From Pseudanabaena sp. FACHB-1998 (lineage in GTDB: Bacteria; Cyanobacteriota; Cyanobacteriia; Pseudanabaenales; Pseudanabaenaceae), in NCBI RefSeq assembly GCF_014696355.1, contig NZ_JACJQA010000006.1, forward strand, positions 1 to 64,000: a stretch of DNA of 64,000 nt, read 5' to 3'. Below are positions 46,194 to 56,853 of this stretch, piece after piece (position 1 is the first letter of the stretch; every line of letters starts with the position of its first letter). The translations under genes and the position numbers were made by a program. The notes under the pieces were generated by a model. It searched no databases. It was not told where the DNA came from and was given only the letters and a program-made list of their open reading frames with translations.

Positions 46194-47231
46194 ATGGGAG
46201 GAAATGATCGCTTGCTACGGGCAGCAAGAGGTGAAGTACTGGATCGTCCACCAGTATGGATGATGCGCCAAGCAGGAAGATACATGAAGGTGTATAGAGA
46301 TCTGCGCGATAAATATCCAACATTTAGAGAACGTTCAGAAATCCCTGAACTCGCCGCCGAAATATCTTTACAGCCATTCCGCGCCTTTCAACCCGATGGC
46401 GTGATCATGTTTTCCGATATTCTTACTCCCCTCACGGGTATTGGGATTAATTTTGATATCATCGAAAGCAGAGGACCAATTATTGAGTCACCAATTCGTT
46501 CTCAAGCCCAAGTTGACGCACTTACAGAGTTTGATCCCGATACGGCGGTTCCCTTCATTCGCCAAATTTTAAGTACGATCAAAGAAGAAGTTAAGGATCA
46601 AGCGACGATTCTCGGTTTTGTGGGCGCACCTTGGACTTTAGCCGCCTATTCTGTTGAAGGCAAAGGTTCTAAGGATTACTCCACGATCAAAGCGATGGCA
46701 TACAAAGAGCCAGCGATCGTGCATAGCTTTTTAAAGAAACTGGCGGAGATGATCGGCACGTATGTCATCCACCAGATCGAATGTGGCGCTCAAGTGGTGC
46801 AGATGTTTGATTCTTGGGCTGGACATCTTTGCCCAACGGATTATGAAGTCTTTGCGTTGCCCTACCAAAAGATGGTGGTAGACAAGGTTAAGGCTAAGTA
46901 TCCCAATACGCCGATGATCCTCTACATTAGCGGTAGTGCGGGTGTGCTAGATCGGATGCCTAAGTCTGGCGTAGATATCATCAGCGTAGACTGGACGGTG
47001 GATCTTGCGGAAGCCCGCGATCGCATTGGGCGTGATATTCCTGTACAGGGTAATCTCGATCCTTGCGTTCTCTACGCTGATCAGAGCTACATCCGCGAAC
47101 GGATTTTGGAAGTTGTGCAGAAAGCTGGCAACAAGGGTCACATCATGAACCTCGGACATGGCATTCTCGCCACTACTCCCGAAGATAACGCCAGATTCTT
47201 TTTTGAGACAGTTAAAGGACTCAGTTATTAA
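46194..47231 (+). CDS. hemE: uroporphyrinogen decarboxylase
   Basis: Converts uroporphyrinogen III to coproporphyrinogen III in haem and chlorophyll synthesis. The signature [12 protein letters not shown] is at 19-30, with [14 protein letters not shown] and [12 protein letters not shown] following. At 345 residues it is canonical. I chose the ATG at 46194, correctly spaced from aggaaagag, over an upstream TTG. Confidence 0.97.
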   Translation: MGGNDRLLRAARGEVLDRPPVWMMRQAGRYMKVYRDLRDKYPTFRERSEIPELAAEISLQPFRAFQPDGVIMFSDILTPLTGIGINFDIIESRGPIIESPIRSQAQVDALTEFDPDTAVPFIRQILSTIKEEVKDQATILGFVGAPWTLAAYSVEGKGSKDYSTIKAMAYKEPAIVHSFLKKLAEMIGTYVIHQIECGAQVVQMFDSWAGHLCPTDYEVFALPYQKMVVDKVKAKYPNTPMILYISGSAGVLDRMPKSGVDIISVDWTVDLAEARDRIGRDIPVQGNLDPCVLYADQSYIRERILEVVQKAGNKGHIMNLGHGILATTPEDNARFFFETVKGLSY

Positions 47232-47233
47232 TA

Positions 47234-47283
47234 AAAAAGCCATAAAAAAGCGGCGCTTAGCGCCACTTTTTTATGGCTTTTTT
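47234..47283. terminator. palindromic bidirectional terminator between hemE and the GGDEF gene
   Basis: A 24-bp stem (aaaaaagccataaaaaagcg and so on, loop tta) with one mismatch. The right arm reaches into the stop codon of the convergent gene (47282-47284). Confidence 0.85.
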
Positions 47284-48694
47284 ATGGTGTTTTTATGCAG
47301 TTTCTACCGTTCATTTTCGCTTTGTAGAGGGCTTGATCGGCAAGGCGGACTAGCGCCTTAGGGGAGGTTTCATTATCGGGAATACAGACACTGAGCCCAG
47401 CACTAATCGTCACATAGGAACTAACCTTAGAAGCTTCATGGGGAATTTGGAGATCAGCGATCGCCTGTAGAGTCATCGCCGCAACTTTTTCGACTCCCTC
47501 CAGATTGACATCTGGTAGCAACATTACAAATTCCTCGCCACCATACCTCGCCACCATATCCGTTTTGCGATGTAACACCTCACTAATTGCTGATGCTACC
47601 AATTGCAGACAAGCATCACCTAATTGATGCCCGTAATAATCATTAAAAGCTTTGAAATAATCAATATCTATAAAAATTATGGCAATAGGATATTGATAAC
47701 GCACGGCTCGGGCTAATTCCCTTTCGATCGCAATGTCAAAGGCGCGGCGATTGGGAATTTCCGTTAAGCCATCCAGATAGGAGAGTTTTTCCAATTGCTG
47801 ATTAAGGGCGACGATTTGGGCTTGAGCCAGCTTATTTTCCTGTAACTGCTCTTGTGATTTAATTGCTAACCATGTGGCGATCCCTAAGAGAATAGAAAAT
47901 AGTCCACCAAAAATCAAAATTCCCGTAGCTACATAGTTGTCAGTTTTGATGCCGTATTGTCTATTAATTTGTAGCTCGGAAAAATATAGAGCTTGCCACA
48001 GACTCAGGGTAACGATAAAGCCTAAAAAGCTAAAGGTAATCGGTAGGGTAAAGGAGGGTAACTTTTGACGAATTTGTCTACTTAACATCCTTGTTTCTAA
48101 GATTAAAAGCACCCCCACCACCATGAACCCTATAGCCGTATGGATTGCCATCTTGGTTAAGTTACCCCAGCTATACGCCGCCTCGACACGGGACATATAG
48201 CCAAACAGAGCTACCATCGATAAACCAAGGGTCAGGGAGCCTAACAGACTACTAAATATTAGATGATTAATCGTTAATTTTTTCTGCCCTAAACAAAAGA
48301 GCGTCATTCCTACCAATATAAAGTTGAGAGCCGTATTGGGAGCCATTCGTCCGGGCGCAGAGGTCGCCATGGTGATGTAATGCTTCATAAAAAGCTCATC
48401 AATGTAAAGGTTAACTCCAAAGATATGTTGAATTAAGGTCATCCCTCCCAAGATACCCACCAATAACCCTGTATATTTAGTAATATCCCGCCGATGATTT
48501 ACTAAGGCTCCCATTGCCAAGCTAGTGACAACAAATCCCAGAGCTGTATTAAATTGCATCGGCACAAATTGAGGGTTGATCTGAATAAAAATGACTATTC
48601 CTGTATACCAACCCAATATTACTAGCAGACCGAGTACTAGTAATATTGCTATGCCAATTTCAATGCCAAGTTTTAGGGGTTTTTTTATAGGCAT
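47282..48694 (-). CDS. membrane diguanylate cyclase (GGDEF)
   Basis: Makes cyclic di-GMP. About eight hydrophobic segments fill residues 8-270 and form a membrane sensor of no named type. A short coiled coil then leads to a GGDEF domain with active site GGEEF (about 385-389). The product-inhibition site RxxD is present five residues upstream (RKTD). There is no EAL domain. I chose the ATG at 48694 (MPIKKP) over a TTG 18 codons earlier; neither has a strong ribosome binding site. Confidence 0.9.
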   Translation of the reverse strand: MPIKKPLKLGIEIGIAILLVLGLLVILGWYTGIVIFIQINPQFVPMQFNTALGFVVTSLAMGALVNHRRDITKYTGLLVGILGGMTLIQHIFGVNLYIDELFMKHYITMATSAPGRMAPNTALNFILVGMTLFCLGQKKLTINHLIFSSLLGSLTLGLSMVALFGYMSRVEAAYSWGNLTKMAIHTAIGFMVVGVLLILETRMLSRQIRQKLPSFTLPITFSFLGFIVTLSLWQALYFSELQINRQYGIKTDNYVATGILIFGGLFSILLGIATWLAIKSQEQLQENKLAQAQIVALNQQLEKLSYLDGLTEIPNRRAFDIAIERELARAVRYQYPIAIIFIDIDYFKAFNDYYGHQLGDACLQLVASAISEVLHRKTDMVARYGGEEFVMLLPDVNLEGVEKVAAMTLQAIADLQIPHEASKVSSYVTISAGLSVCIPDNETSPKALVRLADQALYKAKMNGRNCIKTP

Positions 48695-48820
48695 CTTGAC
48701 TCTATGCTTAGTATTTAGAGCAATTTGATGAGCCTGCTTGAGTGCCAAATATTTTTGTCACTCAAGCGGGATTTGTAACCAGAAAGGCAAAGTCAAGGGG
48801 GGGATTTCTGGTGGCTGTAA

Positions 48821-49696
48821 CTACAGATATTTCTGGAGAATCACTTTTAAGCGATCGCGACTTGCGCCAGAGACCTTAGTTAAATCCGTCAGAATTGATG
48901 TCTTTAAAGCATGATGAGCTTCAGACTTGGGCGGATTAGCCGCAATTTTTGCTACCGCATTTTGAATCACCTGTTGAGCGTTGACCGCATTTTTATGGAG
49001 ATTTTGGATAATCATCTCTACAGTTACGCTTTCGTGATCTTCGTGCCAGCAATCGTAATCGGTAACTAAGGCGATCGTCGCGTAGGAAATTTCCGCTTCA
49101 CGGGCTAGCTTAGCTTCGGTGAGGTTAGTCATCCCAATTACCTTGGCTCCCCAACTGCGATAAAGCAATGATTCCGCTTTAGTGGAGAAAGCGGGTCCCT
49201 CCATGCAGAGATAGATCCCGCCTTTATGCACTTTGTTGCGCCCTAAATCCACGCCTTCCGCCGAAGCGGCTACTACAGACAAAAGCGACTTGCAAATGGG
49301 TTCGCCAAAGGCAACGTGAGCGACAATGCCTTCACCAAAAAATGTGGCTGGGCGGCTGGTGGTGCGATCAATAAATTGATCGGGCAGCACGATATCAAGG
49401 GGGCGAGCATATTCCTGTAGGGAGCCAACGGCAGATGCCGAGATGATATATTCCACGCCAAGGCTCTTGAGTGCATAAATATTGGCGCGATAGGGGACTT
49501 CAGAAGGTAGCAAATGATGCGATCGCCCATGTCTAGCAAGAAATAATACGGGCGTGCCTGAAAGCTTGCCATAGATAAAGGCATCCGAGGTTTTACCAAA
49601 AGGCGTATCAATATTAATTTCTTGAATATCCGTGAGGGCGGACATTTTGTAAAGCCCACTGCCGCCAATAATCCCGATCTGTGCGTTAACTGCCAT
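48821..49696 (-). CDS. mtnP: S-methyl-5'-thioadenosine phosphorylase
   Basis: Cleaves methylthioadenosine from polyamine synthesis to adenine and methylthioribose-1-phosphate in the methionine salvage pathway. Family features are [10 protein letters not shown], phosphate-binding [20 protein letters not shown], and the purine-binding [17 protein letters not shown] with [15 protein letters not shown]. At 291 residues it is normal. It follows hslO with a 15-base gap, so the two are probably cotranscribed. Confidence 0.95.
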   Translation of the reverse strand: MAVNAQIGIIGGSGLYKMSALTDIQEINIDTPFGKTSDAFIYGKLSGTPVLFLARHGRSHHLLPSEVPYRANIYALKSLGVEYIISASAVGSLQEYARPLDIVLPDQFIDRTTSRPATFFGEGIVAHVAFGEPICKSLLSVVAASAEGVDLGRNKVHKGGIYLCMEGPAFSTKAESLLYRSWGAKVIGMTNLTEAKLAREAEISYATIALVTDYDCWHEDHESVTVEMIIQNLHKNAVNAQQVIQNAVAKIAANPPKSEAHHALKTSILTDLTKVSGASRDRLKVILQKYL

Positions 49697-49711
49697 AAAT
49701 TATTCCTTTAA

Positions 49712-50668
49712 TTATGCCTTTGCTTCAACTTGCAATTCCATTAATAGATTATTCAACTGATCGGTAGTTGCGTGATAAACCTCACTACAAAAATGACAAG
49801 TTGCCTCAGCCCCTTTATCTTCAGTAATCATCGATCGCAAGTCATCTTCCCCAAACAGTTTGATGGCTGCGAGCATCCGCTCTAGGGTACAAGGACAATG
49901 AAACCGCACATCTTTGCTCAAGGGCAAAATTTCTATTTGCAAATCCGCAAACATCTCCAGCATTACCTCTTCAATGCTTTTGTTTTGCATAAGTAGGTCA
50001 GTAAATTTTGCCTTATCGCTTACGGTCTCTAGCTGCTTCAGTAAATCCTCTTGGGAGAAATTAGAGGTCTTCGCGGCTCTCAAGGCAGCCTTTGGCATTA
50101 TTTGCAATAAAATCCCTGCGGCTGCCTTAACTGGTGCGGCTTGACGATCAGGGGCGGTATCTACTGGGGGATCGATTACTTCTGTCAATATTAATTTGGA
50201 GTAGGTTTGCTCGGAGGAGGCGAGAAACCAAGCGATATCCGTCGCGACATCTCCCGCTATTAACTCCACCGTACTGCTGTAGGGTTCGCCATAGCCCACA
50301 TCGCGTAAAACTTTGAGTAAGCCTGTTTTGCCGATCGCGGCGCTCACGTTTTGCTGCCCATCTACATCAGGGGCTAAATCTAACTCATGGTTGGAGACAA
50401 AGCCCCGTACTGAACCATCAAAACCTGCATCCGCATAAACTAGTCCCAATTCGCCATCACCTGCAATTCTGACATTGACTCTGGATTGGGGTTGCTTCAT
50501 ATTTGAGGCAAGTAATAAACTGGCACTCATGGTTCGTCCGAGTGCCGCCGTTGCTACTGTAGATAAATGATGACGACAGTAAGCTTCATTAAGGGATTGA
50601 GTAATATTCACACCAATAACACGGACTCTGCCATCGGCGGAGAGGGCGCGAATTAAGCGATCGTTCAT
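49712..50668 (-). CDS. hslO: redox-regulated chaperone Hsp33
   Basis: A holdase activated by oxidation of zinc-bound cysteines. The C-terminal switch CPC (FHCPCTLERM) and CHFC (ATCHFCSEVYH) is intact. The N-terminal fold includes LLLASNMKQPQSRVNVRIAG and GSVRGFVSN. At 318 residues it is somewhat longer than the E. coli protein. It is first gene of a likely operon with mtnP. Confidence 0.95.
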   Translation of the reverse strand: MNDRLIRALSADGRVRVIGVNITQSLNEAYCRHHLSTVATAALGRTMSASLLLASNMKQPQSRVNVRIAGDGELGLVYADAGFDGSVRGFVSNHELDLAPDVDGQQNVSAAIGKTGLLKVLRDVGYGEPYSSTVELIAGDVATDIAWFLASSEQTYSKLILTEVIDPPVDTAPDRQAAPVKAAAGILLQIMPKAALRAAKTSNFSQEDLLKQLETVSDKAKFTDLLMQNKSIEEVMLEMFADLQIEILPLSKDVRFHCPCTLERMLAAIKLFGEDDLRSMITEDKGAEATCHFCSEVYHATTDQLNNLLMELQVEAKA

Positions 50669-51173
50669 TAACTTTTCCTAACGTCTTGATTACTAACAGA
50701 TCAACGTAGGCTAAGTAGCTGGGCGCAATTAAATATAAAATCCCAAAACCTGTGGCGCACGCTGCGCGTGCGCCACAGGTTTAGTTTTTTTAATTATGCC
50801 TAGCTATTTAAGCCTGACTGTAAACTCTATGTTAACTTGATCTTGGAAGTAGCTCAGAAAACCAGCCCAGATTGTCGAACAGCTCGCTAAATGGACGTTA
50901 CAACAATCTGGGCGTGAAGTTTAACTCTTTTGAAGTGGGGCGGGGCAAAGATGCACAACCCGAATGACAGCCGCTTGAGGTTTTGTGTTTTCCAGATAAA
51001 TTTTCAAAAAGCTTGCAAAGCAAGCTTTTTGAAAATTTATCTGAACTAAGACAGCGCTTTGCACTGTCTTAGTTCAGAGTAATGGCTCAGAGTAGGGGTT
51101 AAGCGTACTTTAATAGCTATCTCTAACCAACTTTGCTATGATTTACTTGAGTCTTCGGGCAAGTGGGAGCATC
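50669..51173. other. intergenic region with several stems, possible non-coding RNA
   Basis: No gene is visible in about 500 bases. Stems are at 50750-50780 (cctgtggcgcacgc arms), 50865-50913 (gcccagattgt ... acaatctgggc, 27-base loop), 50993-51043 (24-bp perfect stem, loop aaa) and 51043-51075 (gaactaagaca arms). The stretch 50840-50990 is less AT-rich than ordinary spacer and could be a structured RNA; I do not recognise a known family. Confidence 0.4.
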
Positions 51174-52700
51174 ATGAAATACACTCGAAATGTTTGGGAT
51201 AAGGACGCTCTTAAAAATCCAGAAACAGAATATCAAAATCTATTGGGTTCTCTCAGAAACGACCCTAGTTTTGGTATGTTTTTTGTGCGTTGTTCCCCTG
51301 CTGAGGGAGAACAAATTATTAAAAGAATTAAAGTTGATGTTGCACATCACACCATTAATGTCCTGAGGCTCGACCAATCCGTTGACGACTTCTATGAAAT
51401 GTTTTCCCAAAGGATTGATTTGCATGGTGCAACTATTCTTTTTGTAACAGGTATCGAAGAGTTTCTTGAACACAAAATTAATGATATTGCGGATGCTCGG
51501 CTAATCGAAAAGTTAGGACATGTGCCGCGACCCCTCGCGCATTTGAGTCTGATGCAATCTAAGCTGAAACAATTTCCGATTCGGTTTATCTTTTTGTTGC
51601 CTCTATTTGCGCTCAAATTTTTTATTGATAGCTATTCCGAATTTTTTGAAGAATCGGTGACAGTCTTTGAATTCCCCACTGATATGGAATTGCTCCGCCA
51701 AGAAGCCTTTCGTTGGGTTAGTGGCGATCGCTATGAAGCTTATGCTCAGCTCACGGCGGAGGAACGCGATCAGAAATATGAGGATTTACAGAAGTTGATT
51801 GCGGCTCAACCCTTAATTTCCGAACGCCGTATTGAATTATTACTGGAGCAAGGTGGGTTATTAGTTGCGGGGAATCGTTGCCAAGAGGCGATCGCCAATT
51901 GTGATCTCGCCATCCAAATTCGAGCTGACAATCATCTGGCTTGGTATAACCGCGCCGTCGCCCTCGATCTATCTGATCACCATGAAGAGGCGGTCGAAAA
52001 TTATCGCCATGCTTTATCTTTTAAAGAAGACTTTTATGCGGCATGGCATAACCTTGGCACTTCTCTGAGTATGCTGGGACGCTACGAAGAAGCGATTAAC
52101 AGCTATAACATTGCCCTCAAGCATAAGCCTGATTATCATTTTTCCTACGGTGGCAAGGGCTTGGTTTACAGTGTGCTGGGGAAATATGAAGAGGCGATTA
52201 AGCATTGTGAAAAAGCCCTTGCCCTTCGACCCGATTATGTACAGGGGTGGTTTAGTCGAGCCTATGCCCTCGAAAGCATTGGCAAATATGGCGAAGCCGT
52301 GGCGAGTTACGATCGCGCCCTAGAATATAAACCTCGCGATCATCAAATTTGGTATAGTCGTGCTAAGGCGCTAGAACAATGGGGAAACTTCACGGAGGCG
52401 ATCTCTAGCTACGATCAAGCCTTAGAAATCAGACCTGACGACTATTACGCTTGGAATAATCGAGGGTTGGTACTGAGTAAGCTCGAACTCTACGAAGAGG
52501 CGATCATTAGTCACGACCAAGCCTTAGAAATTAATCCTGAGGATCACTTTGCTTGGTATAGTCGCGGCAATGCTCTCAGTGGGCTAGGAAGACTAGAAGA
52601 AGCGATCAATTGCTACGATAAAGCCATCCAAATCTCTCCCCAAGAGCCTCAAGTCTGGCAAAGTCGGAGGCTAGCCCTACGCCGACTAGGTTTTGACTAA
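51174..52700 (+). CDS. TPR protein with N-terminal NTPase-like domain
   Basis: Residues 1-190 match a domain seen at the front of other cyanobacterial TPR proteins (MFFVRCSPAEGEQIIKRIK, ILFVTGIEEFL, RFIFLLPLFALKFFIDS). It looks like a P-loop NTPase fold but has no visible Walker A. The rest is about nine TPR units (AIANCDLAIQIRADNHLAWY, EAISSYDQALEIRPDDYYAW), a protein-binding scaffold. I chose the ATG at 51174 with gggag upstream, over one 12 codons earlier. Partners are unknown. Confidence 0.8.
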   Translation: MKYTRNVWDKDALKNPETEYQNLLGSLRNDPSFGMFFVRCSPAEGEQIIKRIKVDVAHHTINVLRLDQSVDDFYEMFSQRIDLHGATILFVTGIEEFLEHKINDIADARLIEKLGHVPRPLAHLSLMQSKLKQFPIRFIFLLPLFALKFFIDSYSEFFEESVTVFEFPTDMELLRQEAFRWVSGDRYEAYAQLTAEERDQKYEDLQKLIAAQPLISERRIELLLEQGGLLVAGNRCQEAIANCDLAIQIRADNHLAWYNRAVALDLSDHHEEAVENYRHALSFKEDFYAAWHNLGTSLSMLGRYEEAINSYNIALKHKPDYHFSYGGKGLVYSVLGKYEEAIKHCEKALALRPDYVQGWFSRAYALESIGKYGEAVASYDRALEYKPRDHQIWYSRAKALEQWGNFTEAISSYDQALEIRPDDYYAWNNRGLVLSKLELYEEAIISHDQALEINPEDHFAWYSRGNALSGLGRLEEAINCYDKAIQISPQEPQVWQSRRLALRRLGFD

Positions 52701-52780
52701 CAGTTTGACTAACAGCAGGATGCTTTGCTTGACGACCTACTTTAACCTCAAGATTCGCGGCGATCGCGATAAAAAAGCCT

Positions 52781-55700
52781 ATGCTACCGACTAATCACCC
52801 TCCCGCTAATGTGGTGACTACGGGAGTGACAATTGCCCAAGGTTGCTCTCCTCATCCCCACAAAGGTTTTAGGTTTCCGTTGAGTTTACTCATCACTTTA
52901 CCTTTTTTAATTAATACCTTTGGCATTGTCGGCTTGATTGGTTGGCTATCATTTCGTAATGGGCATAATGCGATCACCCATCTCTCTAATCAACTCAATC
53001 GAAAAGTTACCGAACAAGTTCAAGAAAGGCTTCATTCCTATCTAGAGCTTCCCTATACGCTCAATCAACTGAACGCCAATAGTATCGATTTAGGTCAAAT
53101 TGACCCCAGTAATGAAGCTAAAGTTCAAACTCACCTTTGGAAACAATTACAAAGCTTTCCCCACATCAGCAATATTTATGTAGCAACCACTTCAGGTCAA
53201 TATTTTGGTGCAAGACGTATTAAGGAGCGGTTTGCCGTAGAGAACTCCACAACTACTTACATGACCGATGATTTTGGTAGAGCGCAGACCTTGCTCATGG
53301 TTAGGAATAGCTTTAATCTGAGCGATCGCCCTTGGTATCAGACCATCTTAGAGACAGGGCAAAGTATTTGGAGTGAAGTTTATACAGATACTATTACCAA
53401 CGAACCTGCGATTACGGCGATTAAACCTCTCTATAATGCCAAGGGTGAATTGCAGGGAGTTTTAGGGGTTTCCATCCTTTTAGGCGATATCAATAATTTT
53501 TTGCAGACCACTAAAGTTAGCAATCAAGGACAGACTTTTATTGTGGAGCCTTCAGGTAAGCTCGTCGCAACTTCTAACTTAGAGGTTGCCATATCCCAAG
53601 AGGGAAATCCGACGGAGCGCATTTTGGCGACTAATAGTCAAGATAAATTGATTCGTACTGTTGCGGAATGGCTTAAGACTCAGCCAGTGCCAGCGAATGA
53701 TGAAATTCAGCAATCAATATTTGATTTTAAGGGGGAGCCGCATTTTCTCCAAGTGGGCAAACTCAAAAATACCAATGGATTAACGGGCTTAAATTGGCGG
53801 ATTGCCGTTATTGTTCCTGCTTCTGATTTCATGTTGCAGATTAAGGAAAATACTACATCCACAGCCATGTTATGTGTATTGGCTTTATTTATTAATGCGA
53901 TTTTAGGGATTATGGCCGCCCGACGGATTAGCCGTCCCATTACCCAACTAAGTGAAGCGAGCCAGTCGATCGCCAATGGCAATCTTGATCAAAAGGTAGA
54001 GTATTCCTGCGTAATTAAGGAACTCGCGGTATTGGCAAATTCCTTTAATCAGATGACGCGCCAAATGAAAAAGTCACACACAAGGTTAGAGGAATATTCG
54101 CAGCTCTTAATGCAAAAAGTGGATGAGCGCACCTACGCTTTGCAGCAGGAAATTCTCGAACATGAGATGACTGAGGCGGCTCTGAGGGAATCGGAGGAGA
54201 AGTTTGCGAAGGCTTTCCGCTCTAGCCCCGATGGTATGGCGTTACTCTCTACGGATACACGCAAACATATTGATGTAAATGACAAATGGACAGAAATCAC
54301 AGGCTATAGTCGCGAAGAAGCGATCGGTATGAATCCCTCTGACCTGAATCTGTGGGTTGATTTAGAAGAGCGCGATCGCATGTTAGTAATTTTAGAGACG
54401 GAGGGGAGAGTATTTAACTATGAAGCGAAGTTCAAAACCAAGCAGGGGAAAATGATTACGGGATTAATCTCCTCGGAAACCATTGAATTTGGTGGTCAAG
54501 TTTTTGCCATTTATGCAGTTAAAGATATTAGCGATCGCAAACTGATTGAGGAAAGTATTAAAGAAAGTGAAAAGAAATATCGCGATCTCGTAGAATCGGC
54601 TAACTGTATCATTTTACGTTGGGATACCGATGGCAATATCTGCTTCTTAAATGATTATGGGTTAAAGTATTTTGGCTATAAGCTAGAGGACGTAATTGGA
54701 ACTTGCGTTTTAGATACAATTGTCTCCGCTAATAGCATTACAGGCGAAGACCTTCGGAGCATGATTAATGATATATGTTGCTATCCTGAAAGATATCAAC
54801 TCAATGAGAATGAGAATATCTGCAAAGATGGACGCAGAGTATGGGTAACTTGGTCAAATAAACCGATTTATAACGATCAAGGGAAGCTCATTGAAATTCT
54901 ATCGGTTGGCACAGATATCACCGATCGCAAACTTGCAGAGAAGGAATTACAATCCGCCAAAGAAGTTGCGGATACCGCCAACCGTGCTAAGAGTGAATTC
55001 CTCGCGAACATGAGCCATGAGCTACGCACGCCGCTAAATGGGATCTTAGGTTACGCTCAGATTCTCAAGCGCAGCTATGATCCCAATAAGCACATGGAAG
55101 GTTTGGAAGTAATTCAGCGCAGTGGCGAACATTTGTTAACCTTGCTGAATGATATTCTCGATCTCTCCAAGATTGAAGCGAAAAAGCTAGAACTAAATCC
55201 CAGTGAGTTCGATCTGTCGAAATTGCTCCAGAGCATTACGGATATGTTTCAGCTTCAAGTTAAGGCTAAGGAAATCCTTTTAGAGTATCAACCCCTTACA
55301 CCCCTACCAAAGACCATGTATGGCGACGAAAAGCGCCTTCGTCAAGTTTTGATTAATCTCTTTGGGAATGCGGTCAAGTTTACCGATCGCGGACAGGTTT
55401 CTCTAAATGTAAGTGCCTATCCCTGCGAAGCTAAGAGCCTTACTAATAATGTGAATACTAATGGTGAGCCGTTCCAAAACTACAAAATCCGCTTTGCGAT
55501 CGCTGACACAGGAGTTGGCATCGATCCCGACAAATTAGAAGATATCTTTTTGCCATTCCAACAGGTAGGCGATCGCGCCCGTCACTATTCTGGCACTGGC
55601 TTAGGCTTGCCAATATGTCAAAAGATTGTAGAAATGATGGGTGGCAAACTGCAAGTAGAGAGTCAGCTCAATGCAGGTAGTACCTTCTGGTTTGAAATCG

Positions 55701-56437
55701 AATTAACCGAAATTCCCAATTACACTCTCAATGAAGTGATTGATGGGCGGACAGTGACGGGCTATTTAGGCGATCGCCGCAAAATCTTGATCGTAGATGA
55801 TAAGACTGAAAACAGAATGGTGTTAAGTGATTTGTTATCACCTCTGGGATTTGTAGTTGCCGAGGCAAGCAATGGCTATGATTGCCTCAATCAGGCGAGG
55901 GTATTAGAGCCAGATTTAATTTTGCTAGATATGGTCATGCCAGAGCTAGATGGCCATGAAACCACTAAACAACTACGGCAATTGCCGATGTTTGAGCAAA
56001 CAGCGATCGTGATGGTCTCGGCAAGTGCCTTTAATCAAGATCGCGATCGCAGTCTCGAAGCTGGCTGTAATGCCTTTATATCGAAGCCCGTTAATCCTGA
56101 TAATTTATTTTTTACGATGCGATCGCTACTTAACCTTGAATGGATCTATGAAAATAGCGATCGCCCTCTATCCTTGAGTAAGTTTGGGGAAACCGATGCC
56201 AAGGCGATCGCCCTACCTGTGATCGCGCCGCCTCGCTGCACCTTAGAAAAATTAATGCAATTGACTCGCATGGGAGATATTCTGGCGATTCAAGATGAAG
56301 TGATCTTGCTGCAACACAATGATCCGACTTTGATCCCCTTTGCCAATCAAGTTCTCGATTATGCCCGCGATTTTCAAATTAAGCGCATTCGTGAGTTTTT
56401 AGAGGATCAAGCTGAATTAAATCTCCTCAAAATTTGA
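52781..56437 (+). CDS. membrane hybrid sensor histidine kinase (Cache-HAMP-PAS-PAS-HK-REC)
   Basis: Two membrane helices (about 32-58 and 358-380) flank a periplasmic dCache-type sensor domain (SDRPWYQTILETGQSIWSEV is typical). HAMP (about 380-435), a coiled coil, two PAS domains (about 470-590 and 595-715), HisKA with H746 (NMSHELRTPLNGIL), HATPase (GTGLGLPI) and a receiver with D1050 (LILLDMVMPE) follow. A further 100 residues at the end have no recognised domain. The 3' end overlaps the opposing DUF7689 gene by 31 bases. Confidence 0.92.
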   Translation: MLPTNHPPANVVTTGVTIAQGCSPHPHKGFRFPLSLLITLPFLINTFGIVGLIGWLSFRNGHNAITHLSNQLNRKVTEQVQERLHSYLELPYTLNQLNANSIDLGQIDPSNEAKVQTHLWKQLQSFPHISNIYVATTSGQYFGARRIKERFAVENSTTTYMTDDFGRAQTLLMVRNSFNLSDRPWYQTILETGQSIWSEVYTDTITNEPAITAIKPLYNAKGELQGVLGVSILLGDINNFLQTTKVSNQGQTFIVEPSGKLVATSNLEVAISQEGNPTERILATNSQDKLIRTVAEWLKTQPVPANDEIQQSIFDFKGEPHFLQVGKLKNTNGLTGLNWRIAVIVPASDFMLQIKENTTSTAMLCVLALFINAILGIMAARRISRPITQLSEASQSIANGNLDQKVEYSCVIKELAVLANSFNQMTRQMKKSHTRLEEYSQLLMQKVDERTYALQQEILEHEMTEAALRESEEKFAKAFRSSPDGMALLSTDTRKHIDVNDKWTEITGYSREEAIGMNPSDLNLWVDLEERDRMLVILETEGRVFNYEAKFKTKQGKMITGLISSETIEFGGQVFAIYAVKDISDRKLIEESIKESEKKYRDLVESANCIILRWDTDGNICFLNDYGLKYFGYKLEDVIGTCVLDTIVSANSITGEDLRSMINDICCYPERYQLNENENICKDGRRVWVTWSNKPIYNDQGKLIEILSVGTDITDRKLAEKELQSAKEVADTANRAKSEFLANMSHELRTPLNGILGYAQILKRSYDPNKHMEGLEVIQRSGEHLLTLLNDILDLSKIEAKKLELNPSEFDLSKLLQSITDMFQLQVKAKEILLEYQPLTPLPKTMYGDEKRLRQVLINLFGNAVKFTDRGQVSLNVSAYPCEAKSLTNNVNTNGEPFQNYKIRFAIADTGVGIDPDKLEDIFLPFQQVGDRARHYSGTGLGLPICQKIVEMMGGKLQVESQLNAGSTFWFEIELTEIPNYTLNEVIDGRTVTGYLGDRRKILIVDDKTENRMVLSDLLSPLGFVVAEASNGYDCLNQARVLEPDLILLDMVMPELDGHETTKQLRQLPMFEQTAIVMVSASAFNQDRDRSLEAGCNAFISKPVNPDNLFFTMRSLLNLEWIYENSDRPLSLSKFGETDAKAIALPVIAPPRCTLEKLMQLTRMGDILAIQDEVILLQHNDPTLIPFANQVLDYARDFQIKRIREFLEDQAELNLLKI

Positions 56438-56850
56438 CCAACATTGCCATATCTTTCACCAGCTAAACCTTCTAATTCATGTTCAATATCTTCTAGCCAA
56501 CCAAGCTTACTTGACCATTTCCCTGTTGATAACTGCTTAGCAGCATGAACAGGAATACCCTCCTCATCGACATACAGGGCAATTTTTTCATATTCTGCCT
56601 CTAGTTCTGCATTATCACAAATCCCGTAGCCTATTGTTTGGTAAGCCTGTATGTAAGCTGCCAAAGTTTCCTCCAGTGGTACACCTTCAACCCAGTAAAA
56701 TTCATCTTCTGGAGTGGGTTGCCACCAACGTTCTTGATCTCCTGCTACCCACGCAAAGCAATTATATTCTTGAGACTTTGGGCTAGTTACGTTGTATTCG
56801 GTGAGTGCTAGGTTAGGGAAACGTAGCTCTAAATGTATTGCTTTTCCCAT
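56407..56850 (-). CDS. DUF7689-type hypothetical protein
   Basis: A 147-residue protein with the pattern NCFAWVAGDQERWWQP, then YWVEGVPLEE, EKIALYVDEEGIPVHAAKQL and GKWSSKLG, a widespread cyanobacterial family I recall as DUF7689. The conserved Cys and His raise the possibility of a papain-like or NlpC-like enzyme, but that is speculation. It starts three bases after the stop of the upstream gene and is cotranscribed with it. Its end runs 31 bases into the opposing kinase gene. Confidence 0.7.
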   Translation of the reverse strand: MGKAIHLELRFPNLALTEYNVTSPKSQEYNCFAWVAGDQERWWQPTPEDEFYWVEGVPLEETLAAYIQAYQTIGYGICDNAELEAEYEKIALYVDEEGIPVHAAKQLSTGKWSSKLGWLEDIEHELEGLAGERYGNVGQILRRFNSA

Positions 56851-56853
56851 TAC

